NCBI GenBank assembly: GCA_037127315.1
Contig: JBBBDQ010000308.1
Span: 1,991,001-2,055,000 of the forward strand
From: Ascarosepion bandense
Taxonomy: Eukaryota > Mollusca > Cephalopoda > Sepiida > Sepiidae
Length of the DNA stretch: 64,000 bases
Direction of reading: 5' to 3'
Positions 39,521 to 49,639 of the stretch are shown here, piece after piece (position 1 is the stretch's first letter; every line of letters starts with the position of its first letter). Below the pieces are notes generated by a model, which did not search any database, was not told where the DNA came from, and saw only the letters and a list, made by a program, of their open reading frames with translations. The translations under genes were made by a program, and so were the position numbers.

Positions 39521-40446
39521 AAATAAAATTGTTAAGAGTAAGTTAAATATTTAGATAGATAAAGAAATAAATCACGATTGATATTCCACATACATTTTTA
39601 AAAATGAAAATCCAAATGCCGGAAGACTTCATAAATTTAATAAATAAAGCGTGATGTTTGTTAAGATATTTGACGTGTATATATTTAATTTTATTTTTGT
39701 TGCTTATGTATACTTAGTAGTATAGATATAATAGAAATATTTTTTTAAGCATTGTTATTATTATTAACATTTTAACTAGTTTTTTCTTTCATCTTATTTT
39801 TGTTGCTTACTTAGTAGTAAACGATAAGAATAGTATTATTTTGTCAAAATGTATTAGATGAAGCTTTGTTAGCTGCATTAATTTTTTTACGGGCAATTTT
39901 TTTATCTTATTTCTGTTGATTATTTATATTTCGTTATTAAAACATAGATTTTATACATTTTATAATTTTGGTCTATACCAACGCTTCCAAAAGCTTACTA
40001 GGTTGATACAACCTTGACGCACAAGAATAACGTCCTCCACCAATGTCAAATTGTGGTTTAATTTTATAGATACAGGTATTGCATTTCCAATGAATATCTT
40101 CGTATTTCCTATAAAACTGTTATATAAATGGGATACTCTGTACACTTCGAGTATAATGCGTGCATTTGGTGTATGTTATGGCACAGATGAGCCACTACTA
40201 CACTCTAGTTGCACATCATTTCCCTCACTACCGCCTGGGTTTGACCAACGCTCACAGAGAAAGATTGATCTATACGAACTGGATAAAAAGAAGCAACTGA
40301 TAAATATAAGTTAAATTTTGCTGCTACATAGTCTAAGGAAACGATACCGTATTATAGTTGTGGAACCGTTTTGCTTTTATCTAAAAAAAAAAAAATCATC
40401 GTCCCTTCTTAGGGACCAGTGGGTATTTTACATAAATAAGATCAAT
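39521..40446. other. Unassigned sequence
   Basis: A/T-rich, with a less A/T-rich island at 39970-40320. That island has open frames on both strands (61 codons minus, 87 codons plus) with no recognised domain. If any single-copy host sequence exists in this window, this is one candidate, but nothing positive supports a gene. Confidence 0.4.
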
Positions 40447-41095
40447 ATAGACGTTCGTTGTGATGTAATGGATATCGATTTGGAATGAAAAAACGGAGAA
40501 CCGAGCTCGAATTTCAATCGAATTCGTCTCATTCACTTACAACACAAATATCCTTGGGAAAGGTATCTTCTCCCTCCAGCTATGGGTTGAATAGCAAGAG
40601 AGATTGGGTTCTGTAGTCTTGGTTAGCAACTGGTCTACAACAGAAAGTAAATGGCAACCTACTTCGGGAAAATCGTTTTTTTTTTTGCATTCATGTCTCG
40701 AAAGAGACATGATAGCCTAAGCTTGTTTTACATATGATAATTAACTGACTCATCTGAGTAAAAGAATTGGATAGCAGGACAAATTCGGTTCTATAGCCCT
40801 GGTTGGCAACTGTCTTGCCGCTGAAAGTAATGGCAACCTATTGCGTGAAATCTTCTGTCTATTCAGTCATATCTCGAAAGTGACATGATCGCCCAAGCGT
40901 GTTTCACGTATGTCAATTGACTGACTGATTTGAATAAAAGAATTGAATAGCAGAACAAATTGGGTTCTATAGCCCTGGTTAGCAACCGTCCTGCAGCAAA
41001 AAGTAATGGCGAAAATCTTCTGCCTGTTCAATCATATCTCGAAAGAGACATGATCGCCCAAGCGTGTTTTAAGTATGGCAATTGACTGACTGACG
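40447..41095 (+). mobile_element. tRNA-derived SINE (family 1) with triplicated 3' half
   Basis: The head (TTGTGATGTAATGGATATCG, GAGCTCGAATTTC) and body are complete to about 40755. The distal half, from the GGATAGCAGGACA-type segment to GACTGACT, is then repeated at about 40765-40930 and 40940-41095. The three tails differ, so the duplication is not recent. All keep the GTCTCGAAAGAGACATGAT-type dyad. Confidence 0.87.
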
Positions 41096-41694
41096 AAGGT
41101 TCAATATGTGCCTAACAGAGATATGGAAAATTCCTACGCAGTTTAGACGCTCGACAAGGAATTAAGCCTCGTCGAAATAAAGTAACAATACTGAAAAGTC
41201 AATTTATGTTCCAATCAAATGTCTAAAAATAAATCTATAAATACACAAAAAAGATGTGACAGCAACAGAACTGTCAGGAATTATCCATTCCTGACGTGTC
41301 ACCTCAGATCAAATAAACGAAATGCCTTTTTCTTTCTTCTTTCCTTATTCAAGAATTAAGAATTTATTTTTAACGTGTTAACAGAATATTTCCTCGAGAA
41401 CAACTATATTTTGACATCGTATCTGTCAAATGTCTTCTGCAAAATGGATTTTATTCGCCAACAAATATTTCCCCAGCATGTCTTTTACAAGACATTAAAT
41501 TTTGTAAAATGAGTCCAAAATATGAAACGGGCAAATATTAATTGCTGCTTCTAAAGTTAATTATTGTCACATGTTTTTTAACGGAAGAATCAAAAACTAG
41601 AAAAATAACACAGTTTTATTCACGCATTCAAATAATTTCTCAGGCTACAGAGTTTGTTCACAAATTTACATTCTGAAAAATATTACGAGTAATT
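41096..41694. other. Unassigned sequence
   Basis: No family recognised; a CAGGAATTATCCATTCCTG dyad lies at 41276-41295. Confidence 0.4.
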
Positions 41695-42046
41695 TCAAAT
41701 TTTCAAGTATTTTTCAAGTATTTTTCAAGTATTTTCGAGTATTTTTCAAGTAATAAATTTTCAAGTATTTTCAAGTAATTAATTTTCAAATATTTTTCAA
41801 GTATTTTTCAAGTAATTAATTTTCAAGTTTTTTTCAAGTAATTAATTTTCAAATATTTTTCAAGTATTTTTCAAGTAATTAATTTTGAAGCATTTTACAA
41901 GTATTTTTCAAGTAATTAATTTTCAAGTATTTTTCAAGTATTTTTCAAGTAATTAATTTTCAAGTATTTTTCAAGTATTTTTTCAATTAATTTTTAAGTA
42001 TTTTTCGAGTAATTTTCAAGTATTTTTCGAGTAATTTAAAAATTTT
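41695..42046. repeat. TTTTTCAAGTA minisatellite
   Basis: More than 25 short units alternate between TTTTTCAAGTA and TTCAAGTAATTAA types, giving an irregular 11-bp and 17-bp periodicity. Confidence 0.92.
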
Positions 42047-42114
42047 CAAGTATCCCCATGTGTCCTACTCACACCGCCATATGGCCGTGTGAGTAGGACA
42101 CAAGGGGATACTTG
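42047..42114. repeat. Near-perfect 68-bp palindrome
   Basis: Arms of 28 bp (42047-42074 and 42087-42114) match in 27 positions and begin with CAAGTATCCCC. The 12-bp centre CGCCATATGGCC is itself nearly palindromic. It directly follows the CAAGTA minisatellite. It could form a hairpin or cruciform, and no coding sequence is present. Confidence 0.9.
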
Positions 42115-42169
42115 CAAATCTATATATTATTCGGACTGTTATCCTCATCCTTATTGCCATGTTTAGGAC

Positions 42170-42258
42170 GTATTGAACTCAGTGGATACAGGCGTTGGTT
42201 GGCTACAGTGGTTTGAGGCAAAATATTGTGAGTTCAATACCTGGCTACAGAAGTGGTG
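42170..42258 (+). mobile_element. SINE-2 head fragment
   Basis: TGAACTCAGTGGATACAGGC as A-box region and GTGAGTTCAATACCTGG as B-box region match 11225-11295. No tail. Confidence 0.6.
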
Positions 42259-42259
42259 A

Positions 42260-42930
42260 ACGATAGCTCCTGCTATTCACCTAGGGGTTCTTGACAAAAC
42301 CCAACAGAGATTCTGTAATGTGATCGATCCCGACTTGGCAGCTCAGATACAGTCACTCTCTTATCGGCACAATGTGGCTTCCCCGTGTCACCTCTACAGA
42401 TACTTTCACGACTTCTGCTCCGATGAACTTAGATCACTGGTGACCCCTATGTATATATTTACTCGAGCCACAAGATTAGTAACAAGATCCCACTCTTTTA
42501 CTGTCAGACCAATAAAATGTAAGATAGTTTTTCCGTCTAAAACCATCCTGCACATATATAAATCTACCATCCGCCTTTGCATTGAATACTGCTGCCATAT
42601 CGGTTCGGGTGTCTCTGCTATTCACCTAGGGGTCCTAGACAAACTCCAACGATGAATCTATAATGTGATCGATCCCGACCTGACAGCTCAGGTGAAATTA
42701 GCTCTCTGATTCCCCCTATGCATGAATTTACTTGAGCCACAATATTAGCAACTAGGTCCCACCTTTTTACTGTGAAATCAATAAAACGTAAACGCAACTT
42801 CTACTCTAGTAGCTACTTTTCTCGCACTTCCCGCATGTGGAATTCCCTTCCGTTTACTTCCTTCTCCGACAGCTACAATCTCCAGGAATTTAAATGTAAA
42901 GTCAATAGTCATCTCCTATCTCACTAACCT
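42260..42930 (+). mobile_element. Two joined CR1/Jockey-group LINE pieces
   Basis: Piece 1 (42260-42525) encodes APAIHLGVLDKTQQRFCNVI to FTVRPIKCK. Piece 2 (42525-42930) restarts upstream with FPSKTILHIYKSTIRLCIEY, reads through the same region, has an internal deletion near 42690, and ends with WNSLPFTSFSDSYNLQEFKC and the ORF2 end. The junction joins KCK to a segment normally located 250 codons upstream, so it is a partial tandem duplication or a double insertion. No terminal block or tail. Confidence 0.8.
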
Positions 42931-43234
42931 GCATTTTTGTCTTTTTGTTATCTCTGCTACACCTTGACCCGCCATCTATTTCCTCAGTGGGTTGGTCATG
43001 CTTTGTTTTCTTCTGTCACTCTTCTTTTCTGTCTTGTGAGTATCAAATTTTCCGAGCGCCTTTTCCTTGTTATGTACCATGAAAATAGCAATTTTCCCTT
43101 TCTAATGTCATTTGTAAGTATCCTTTTCCTTTGAATTTTATATAAAATTTCATTTGTTGCTCTCATTCTCTCCATGATAATCAGAGCATCCTTCTGTTGA
43201 ACCATATTTCTGATGCTTCGATTACATAACAATT

Positions 43235-43624
43235 TGTTGTGGGGTCACCCCTTTTTCCATGATAATAAACTCGTCTAGAGTATACATATACTCCTGTCAT
43301 AGTGAGATTCGAAAGATACCGAAAGACACCGAAAGATACCGAGGTTTCACGGAGAATACAGCGTCAGTAGTTCATAGTCGCACTAAGATCCACTCAGTCT
43401 GAATATTACTACACAGCACCCGTCAGCTTCCGACGTGGACTGACTAAACATTCTACGGCTTAACTTCAGAGACTTCTATATACACTTCGTACTAATTCGT
43501 ATTCCTGGATTACTAATCTGCGTTCAAGTTTGTATTTTTTACGTTAATATACTTATTTTTCTATCTCCGATTTTGGTTGTTGTTCCATAATTTTTTGCGG
43601 TTCCCATTATCGGGATCCACAAAA
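43235..43624. mobile_element. LTR (probable solo) inserted in the RTE relic
   Basis: Starts TGTTGTGGGGTCACCCC, ends CCACAAAA (degenerate CCACAACA), 390 bp. It shares its first 85 bp with 15493. A GAAAGATACC/GAAAGACACC direct repeat occurs three times at 43309-43340. A TTGGTTGTTGTTCC stretch is near the end. No clean target-site duplication. Confidence 0.62.
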
Positions 43625-43741
43625 TCTAATTTTCCTGTTTCTTGGCAAATTGCTTAAGTATTGAACGGCTATCCCAATAGCCCTTCAGAATTCAGCGTCG
43701 CTGTTTCCGTTATCTGTTAAAACATTTCCAAGAAACTGAAA

Positions 43742-44205
43742 TTTTTGTACTTGTTTGATTTTGGTATCCCCAATTTGTAATTTGCATGTTGGGCTGCCCC
43801 TTTTACTGACAACTAAGTATTCTCTCTTCTCGCAATTGATGTCTGTTACTTTCTTCTGTTTTTTCTTCACTGGTATCCCCAATTTGTAATTTGCATGCTT
43901 GGCTACCCCATTTATTGGCAACTAAGTATTCTGTCTTCTCGAATTGATATCTGTTACTTTCTACTCTTTTGTCTTCACTGGTATCCCCAATTTGTAATTT
44001 GCATGTTGGGCTGCCCCTTTTACTGACAACTAAGTATTCTGTCTTCTCGAATTGATATCTGTTACTTTCTTCTCTTTTTCCTTCACTGGTATCCCCAATT
44101 TGTAATTTGCATGTTGGGCTGCCCCTTTTACTGAAAACTAAGTATTCTCTCTTCTCGCAATTGATGTCTGTTACTTTCTTCTGTTTTTCCTTCACTGACT
44201 TCTGT
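43742..44205 (-). repeat. In-frame 108-bp tandem array inside the RTE LINE
   Basis: About four units of roughly 108 bp. On the minus strand each encodes a 36-residue unit around EYLV.SKRGSPTCKLQIGDT followed by SE.K.EESNRYQ, in one 130-codon frame (44195-43806). Unit length is a multiple of three, so the frame stays open through the array. The second unit from the right differs (KWGSQACKL). Confidence 0.85.
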
Positions 44206-44307
44206 AGTTGTAATTTCCTTTCCGTTTTCTGACAATGGATATTTTGTCTTTTCTACCTGCTTCCTTTTACTCCCATGTCTTGGAGTTCTCGCAATTTACT
44301 TTCTGTG

Positions 44308-44624
44308 TGTTGTGGAGTAGTTTTTAGCACTGAAGGTTATAATCGTGCTATGTCGGTTGCTAATCGGATTAACACACTCAAAAACTGTTAGGTACTTGCT
44401 AATCTTCCACTGAAAGCTGACTCCTTAGTATTCGGCTAACTGCCGACTAATATCAACTGCCTAGTAGTTTTACTGAACTCCAATAGATGTCTAAAGAACT
44501 CTCTAGAACTTCTAAGTACTCTTAAGAACTTCCCAAGAACTTTTCCCGTTAACTTCCTGTTAACTATTATTAATAAAGGAGGGTAAGTCCATTATCTGAG
44601 GAATAGATGTGTTTCTCTACAACA
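44308..44624. mobile_element. Solo LTR with 5-bp target-site duplication
   Basis: Begins TGTTGTGGAG and ends CTCTACAACA, an inverted terminus. The direct repeat CTGTG is at 44303-44307 and 44625-44629; removing LTR plus one repeat restores the RTE sequence around CTTTCTGTGTCAG. Length is 317 bp. A 5-bp duplication is typical of Ty3/gypsy and some BEL elements. Near the 3' end, ATTATTAATAAAGG resembles a polyadenylation signal region (AATAAA at 44573-44578). Confidence 0.92.
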
Positions 44625-44780
44625 CTGTGTCAGTTGTATAAAAAGTATCATCTGCGTATCTTATGCTGTTAAGATCGTGTCCTCAAATAAATCCCGGTGA
44701 TTCTAGTTCTAGTTTGTTTTCCTCTTTGTAGAGAACACATCTGTGTCTTATGCCACTTTATACTTTTGTGTATTTACTGT

Positions 44781-45737
44781 GATCATTTTCATCCGAGAGC
44801 ACGCGGTTTCTTTCCCAGTATAAAACGTTGATAAGCCGTTGAAAATGAGTGAATGAATCAATAACAGATCGAGTATGCACTCGAGTTAAAAGTCAGAAAC
44901 ATAATCGTTTTGCAACAGAATAAAAAGGTAAGCACAGGTCCGGTTAAAACCAAAATAAAAAGATGAATATTCGTCCGACTTGCATGAGAGTAAAAAAAAA
45001 TGTAAACATCGGTTTAAACTAGAGTCAAAAGTCGATATAGGTCGGATTTAGGACCAGTTTACATGACAGTCAAAAAGATTGATATCGTCCTAGTGCAGAC
45101 ATGAAGTTACAACCATATAAAGAGGTGATTTTACGTTTCTCATATCGTCAATCTCCCGATCAGAGGCTTTGTTAACGGATATAGTTTATAGTCATACTCA
45201 AAACGAGAAAAAAACAACGAATTAATCATCGGTCGAGTTTGCTAAAGAGTTAAAAGTAAGATATATAACCGGTTTACACCAAAATAGATAAGTTGACATA
45301 AGGCCGGATAAAACTAGAATGAAAAGTTGATATTTGTTCACTTTACATGAGATTCAAAATAAAAAATAAATTTAGTTCTGATTAAATCTAGAGTCAAGGT
45401 TTAAGAAATAAATTGTAATATACCTCACAGTTTAGCACGGGAAATTTGAATTAAAAAAGTTTCACTCTTCAATTCTTGCTTTTTCCAAAAATCAACATCG
45501 AGTTAAGCTGCTTGGTAAATTTCGATTCAAACAACAGACCATAGCGGGGAGGGGTAACAAGCGGCTGCTGATACTTTGGCCAGGATAGCTTCGCATAACA
45601 GAATAAATAAATAAATAAAAATCCCAAACTTTTTTTTAGGTTGAATTATAGATGATCTCAAAATGATATAATTACAGTTTACATTAAATTCATAAAGATA
45701 GCTTTGGCTGGAACTTGTACAAAGAAGGAGACATATA
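44781..45737. repeat. Element E-like tandem body and unassigned flank
   Basis: From about 44860 to 45390, 45-60 bp units recur around GGTTTAAACTAGAGTCAAAAG and AAAGTTGATAT. A segment at 45140-45175 (TCTCCCGATCAGAGGCTTTG) resembles the distal tail of element E. 45400-45737 is unassigned. Confidence 0.5.
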
Positions 45738-46118
45738 CTACCGGCCATAATTATTAGGCCACCCCAATTTTTTAAAAGAAATTATGTATTTCATACTACT
45801 TTTAGTATTTATTACCAAATGAAAATAGAATGGTTCTTTTGTTTTTATTACTTTGCAAAATTTTACAAGGCAAGGAAACAAAGATGAACTCATCCGAATC
45901 ACCGTAAATTTTCTTCAATCTTTCAGTGATGAAACTGCAAGATAGGAAATTATTAAATATTTATAAATTCCTTTGATGCACATGTTATTGTGCAATATTA
46001 ACAAAAGAACCATTCTATTTTCATTTACAATTATTCACTTGGCAATAAATACTAAAAAATATTATGAAATATATTTTTTAAAACATTCGGGTGGCCTGAT
46101 AATTATGGCCGGTAGTGA
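45738..46118. mobile_element. MITE with long terminal inverted repeats
   Basis: Left end ACTACCGGCCATAATTATTA and right end (complement) ACTACCGGCCATAATTATCA. Inverted similarity extends for more than 120 bp with a small unpaired centre. No coding sequence. End halves of relatives lie at 46167-46222, 46372-46556 and 54742-54850, so the family is locally abundant. Superfamily unassigned; a TA target is possible. Confidence 0.75.
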
Positions 46119-46121
46119 ATG

Positions 46122-46166
<45 letters not shown>
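46122..46166. repeat. TATC microsatellite at the MITE end
   Basis: About 11 TATC units between two copies of the MITE right end. Confidence 0.95.
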
Positions 46167-46560
46167 TTCAGTCTAAATCATTTTTTAAAACATTCGGGTG
46201 GCCTAATAATTATGGTCGGTAGTGTATATGGCAACGGATCCTGAACAATATCCTCAAAGATGAAGGCGAGACTCGAGGCAACAGAAATGTGCTTGTGCAG
46301 AAGGATGCTGAGGATACCGTGGACTAAACCTGTGAGCAACGGCGAGGTTTTGGAGAGGATGCATTGATGAAACTGCATTATAAGTTATTATTAAATATTT
46401 ATAAATTCATTTGTTGCACATGTTATTGTGCAGTATTAACAAAAGAACCATTCTATTTTCATTTACAATGATTCAATTGGCAATAAATACTAAAAAATAG
46501 TATGAAATACATCATTTTTTAAAACACTGAGGTGGCCTAATAATCATAGTCATTAGTGTA
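46167..46560. mobile_element. MITE end fragments flanking an RTE fragment
   Basis: 46180-46225 repeats the MITE right end (AAAACATTCGGGTGGCCTAA). 46230-46372 is a plus-strand RTE fragment (CAACAGAAATGTGC, AGAAGGATGCTGAGGATACC landmarks). 46373-46556 is the right half of a second MITE ending near TCATAGTCATTAGTG. Confidence 0.65.
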
Positions 46561-46734
46561 TGTTCTGCTTAAAATAGAATATTGTACGGTAGACCCGGGT
46601 TCAATTTAAAAAGTGTTAAAAGTCAGATTTACACTAAAGGCAAAAAAGGTAGACATATGTTTGGTTTACACTTGAATTGGCAAGTTCTTGATCCTGTTTA
46701 CACTATAGTAAAAAGTAGACATACAACATGATTA
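46561..46734. repeat. Diverged tandem units
   Basis: Units around GTTTACACT.AA and AAGTAGACATA resemble the 44860-45390 repeats. Confidence 0.45.
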
Positions 46735-47645
46735 CCTTGTATGTGCCGTGTTTCTTTCAGAACGTAAGAGCCCATGTGCTTCCACATCTTTACTTTCCCT
46801 TGTCTCTCTTAACAACCCTTCCCCTGTTACACTGTTAAACCCGAGGTCTGCCATTCTTCTGCTCAAGTCAATCAAGTATGACATGCGTTGCTCCTCCTTG
46901 TCTCTCTTTTCTTTCTAACCGTCCCATGAGCAACAGATACTCCAACCTTCTTTCCTCATTCAGTCAATCGGTTAAGTGCCATACGTGATACACACTCGGG
47001 TGATCATGTCTAGAAAGAGACATGACTGACTGAGCAGAATATTATCCCGCAGTAAGTTGCCATTGCTTTCTGCGGTAGACTGGTTGCCGACTAAGGCTAT
47101 AGAACCCACTCTGTCTTGTTATTTAACCCATAACTGTAGAGAAGTGACGGATTAATACCTTTCCCAAAGGTATTTGCTCGTAAATGAATACAAGTAATTC
47201 CACTGGAATTCGAACTCGGCTTCCCGATTTCTCATTCCGAGCCGATATCCACGGCACCACAACGCACATCCTAATTTTCCTCATTACATGGCCCAAAAAC
47301 TTCACCTGTCTTTTCCTGATGTTAAGTATTAGTTTTCTTTTCGTATCCATTATCTCCAAGAGCTCACACGTTCTCTTCATGGTATTCTCAACATCTTTCT
47401 GTAGAACCACATTTCAGTTGCTTCAAGTCTTTTTTCACCTTTGAGGAGATTATCCAGCATTTGCTGTCATATTGAAGGACAGACACTCCATAACAATCCA
47501 CTACTCACTTCTTTGTTTCCAAGAAAATGTTCCTGTTTCTCAGTACTCTAATCGACTTCTGAAAAGCATCATGGCCATGTCAATACGCCTTTTGATCTCC
47601 GTGTCACACTTCTGTCCTCTGTTAGAACACTTCTCGGGAACATGT
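46735..47645 (-). mobile_element. RTE/BovB-like LINE 3' half, split by a SINE
   Basis: Minus-strand order: damaged LGSVL region near 47620, KRRIDMAMMLF-like, W.ISSK..KRLEATEMWFYRK, TKRKLILNIRKRQVKFLGHVMRK (47360-47275), then after the SINE the remaining C-terminal coding segment and end at about 46740. More decayed than 36155-37110. Confidence 0.82.
46961..47267 (-). mobile_element. tRNA-derived SINE (family 1), full length
   Basis: Head at 47267 (GGATGTGCGTTGTGGTGCCG), B-box region GAGTTCGAATTCCAG, body and tail to 46961. It interrupts the RTE copy. Flanks share TTTCCTCATT with an imperfect longer duplication (46951-46960; about 47277-47286). Confidence 0.88.
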
Positions 47646-47647
47646 TT

Positions 47648-47872
47648 ATCAGTCAATTAAGAGCCATAAGGGATATACGCTTGGGCGATCATGTCTCAAA
47701 AGAGACATGGCTGACTGGTCAGATAAATGTCCCACAGTAGCTTTCCATCACATTCTGCAATTAAATAATGGCAACCTACTGCGCAAAAATCTTCTGCTCT
47801 ATCAGTCATGTCTCTTTCGAGACCTAATCGCCCAAGCGTGTATCACGCATGACACTTAATTGACTGACATGT
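47648..47872. repeat. Inverted pair of SINE family 1 tails
   Basis: 47650-47755 is the SINE distal half on the minus strand, and 47765-47872 is the same half on the plus strand, separated by about 10 bp. The pair forms a foldback of roughly 105-bp arms without any tRNA-like head. Confidence 0.8.
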
Positions 47873-47874
47873 AA

Positions 47875-47945
47875 AGTGCATCATCCTGATGAAGGCCGGA
47901 GGACACAACGACCGAAACAACAACAATAATTGCGACAATAGTCCA
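47875..47945 (+). mobile_element. SINE-2 tail with hammerhead-like core
   Basis: CTGATGA (47884-47890), GGCCG and CGACC as imperfect stem II arms, and GAAAC (47910-47914). No matching stem I is evident. Confidence 0.5.
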
Positions 47946-48596
47946 CAAGGAAATTGTGTCAATAATACTAATTTAACACTCCCGAAATTCTGAGAGATAA
48001 TATTTAACAATATTTTGACAGTATATTTGTCTTCCTCAAGTTATGTTTAAAAATCCACCAGGGACTAGGCGTGTCCCATGGGCAGGAGAAGCTCTTTACT
48101 TTTGGTCGACAGTCGTCCTAGAATGTATTTTGAACAAGATTACATCTTAGCGGTTAAAGATTAAACTAAAAAATATTACAAATTTCATTGTTTACAAAAC
48201 AAAAATTCATACCTGATCGGTCGTCACCTGCGTCAAGAATAGCCGCGTCCCTCAGAGAGAAACCAGTCTGGCGTCGAAATGTCTGTCACTGGAACAAAGT
48301 TTACACCAACAGAGGAAACATCTTCTCACCAAAACCGGATTAACTCCAACTTTGAACTCGGTGACTTAATGTTAAATCGATGAATAAAAAAAAGCAAACG
48401 AATTGGAATGGTGAAGTGGATAAACATGTTATGACATCTTTTCTCACTGCTTTTGAAAATCTACAAAAGAAAATCACAAATCAGACAAACCAAATATGGC
48501 TATAGATTGGTAGTAACTAAAATAAGAAACTATCTCGACCCAAATATGCTTGCCAATATGTGCAGGAACATCAGGAAAAATAAAATACTCTCATAG
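47946..48596. other. Unassigned sequence
   Basis: No repeat or gene recognised. Confidence 0.4.
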
Positions 48597-48863
48597 CAGA
48601 GTTCGAATTCTTGTTGAATTCCTTGCATTCACTTATGCGCAAATACCCTTGGGAAAGGTATTAATCCGTCTCTTCCTTCCAGTTATGAGTTAAATAACAG
48701 GACAGATTGGGTTCTATAGTCTTGGCTGGCAACCAGTCTACGGCAGAAAGCAATGGCAACCTACTTCGGGATAGTCTTCTGCCCAGTCAGTCATGTCTCT
48801 TTCGAGACAAGATCGCCCAAATGTGTTTCAAGTATGGCACTTAACTGACTGACACTTACTCAA
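48597..48863 (+). mobile_element. tRNA-derived SINE (family 1), head-truncated
   Basis: Begins at the B-box region (AGAGTTCGAATTCTTG) and continues through the full body and tail (GTCTCTTTCGAGACAAGATC, AACTGACTGAC). Confidence 0.9.
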
Positions 48864-49249
48864 ACAAAAATGAGGCAATAATGAAAATTGATGACAGATG
48901 ACGAGTTAAAAACCTAAATAAATGAGATACTGTTGTATCACTGAAATGGCATGACGATACCCAGAAGATGTGTGCAGAGTATTTACAGCACAATATCTGT
49001 GCTAAGGGATATTAATACAAATAAGACAAACACTAGAAGACAGAACAGCTAGTAAGAAGAAACGAGAGGTTAAATCATTAGAATTCCAGAGAGCTCAGTC
49101 CGATACTAAATCCTCAATGCTACTCCGAATTCTGGGATTTACGACCTTCTCACCAAAGCGAATTAAAGTGGGGTTTCTGAGCCCTGAAGCTCAGACAAAA
49201 ATATCCTGTAGATCCTGCTTAAGACCGGGTCGGGCTCTTGTCGTTTCAC
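48864..49249. other. Unassigned sequence
   Basis: Nothing recognised. Confidence 0.4.
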
Positions 49250-49482
49250 CCCAGACGAGACTCTAAGTAGGTTGCTACTGCTTTCTCCGGTAGACTAGTT
49301 GCCAGCTATGGCTAGAGAACCCAATCTGTCCTGTTATTTAAGCTATACTTGGAGGAAATAGACGGATTAAGACCTTTCTTAATGGTATTTGTGCATAAGT
49401 GAATACAAGGAATTCAATTGGAATTCGAACTCGGTTCCCGATTTCTCGTTCGGAGCCGATATTCCCTGCACCACAAAATGTC
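49250..49482 (-). mobile_element. tRNA-derived SINE (family 1), tail-truncated
   Basis: Minus strand: TTTTGTGGTGCAGGGAATAT head, GAGTTCGAATTCCAATTG B-box region, and body to about 49255; the terminal tail is missing. Confidence 0.85.
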
Positions 49483-49639
49483 CTTAAATGTAACGTGGAA
49501 AAAACACATTAGACATAAATCACACCAAAGATACTGTAACTTCTAATTTTTTGAAAATCTGACAGGGAATCTTTCAAGGGGACCCCCAGTCGTCTCTTTA
49601 GTTGTATCTGTCCTTAATACTCCATTTGCCTGAACTAAA
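49483..49639. other. Unassigned sequence
   Basis: Nothing recognised. Confidence 0.35.

Larger units (their letters stand above)
42935..44780 (-). mobile_element. RTE/BovB-like LINE relic interrupted by two LTRs and an internal tandem repeat
   Basis: Minus-strand LINE parts are 44780-44625 (YADDTFYTTDTV-like and upstream), 44307-43625 (KLQIGDTKIKQVQKFQFLGN; with an internal tandem array 43742-44205), and 43234-42935 (YGSTEGCSDYHGENE-like to the C-terminus). Two LTRs separate them (44308-44624 and 43235-43624). The original reading frame is lost outside the amplified segment. Confidence 0.8.

Noticed and set aside
40051..40314. 87-codon open frame in a less A/T-rich island
   Set aside because: An opposing frame is also open and neither shows a known motif; kept only as a remark under unassigned sequence.
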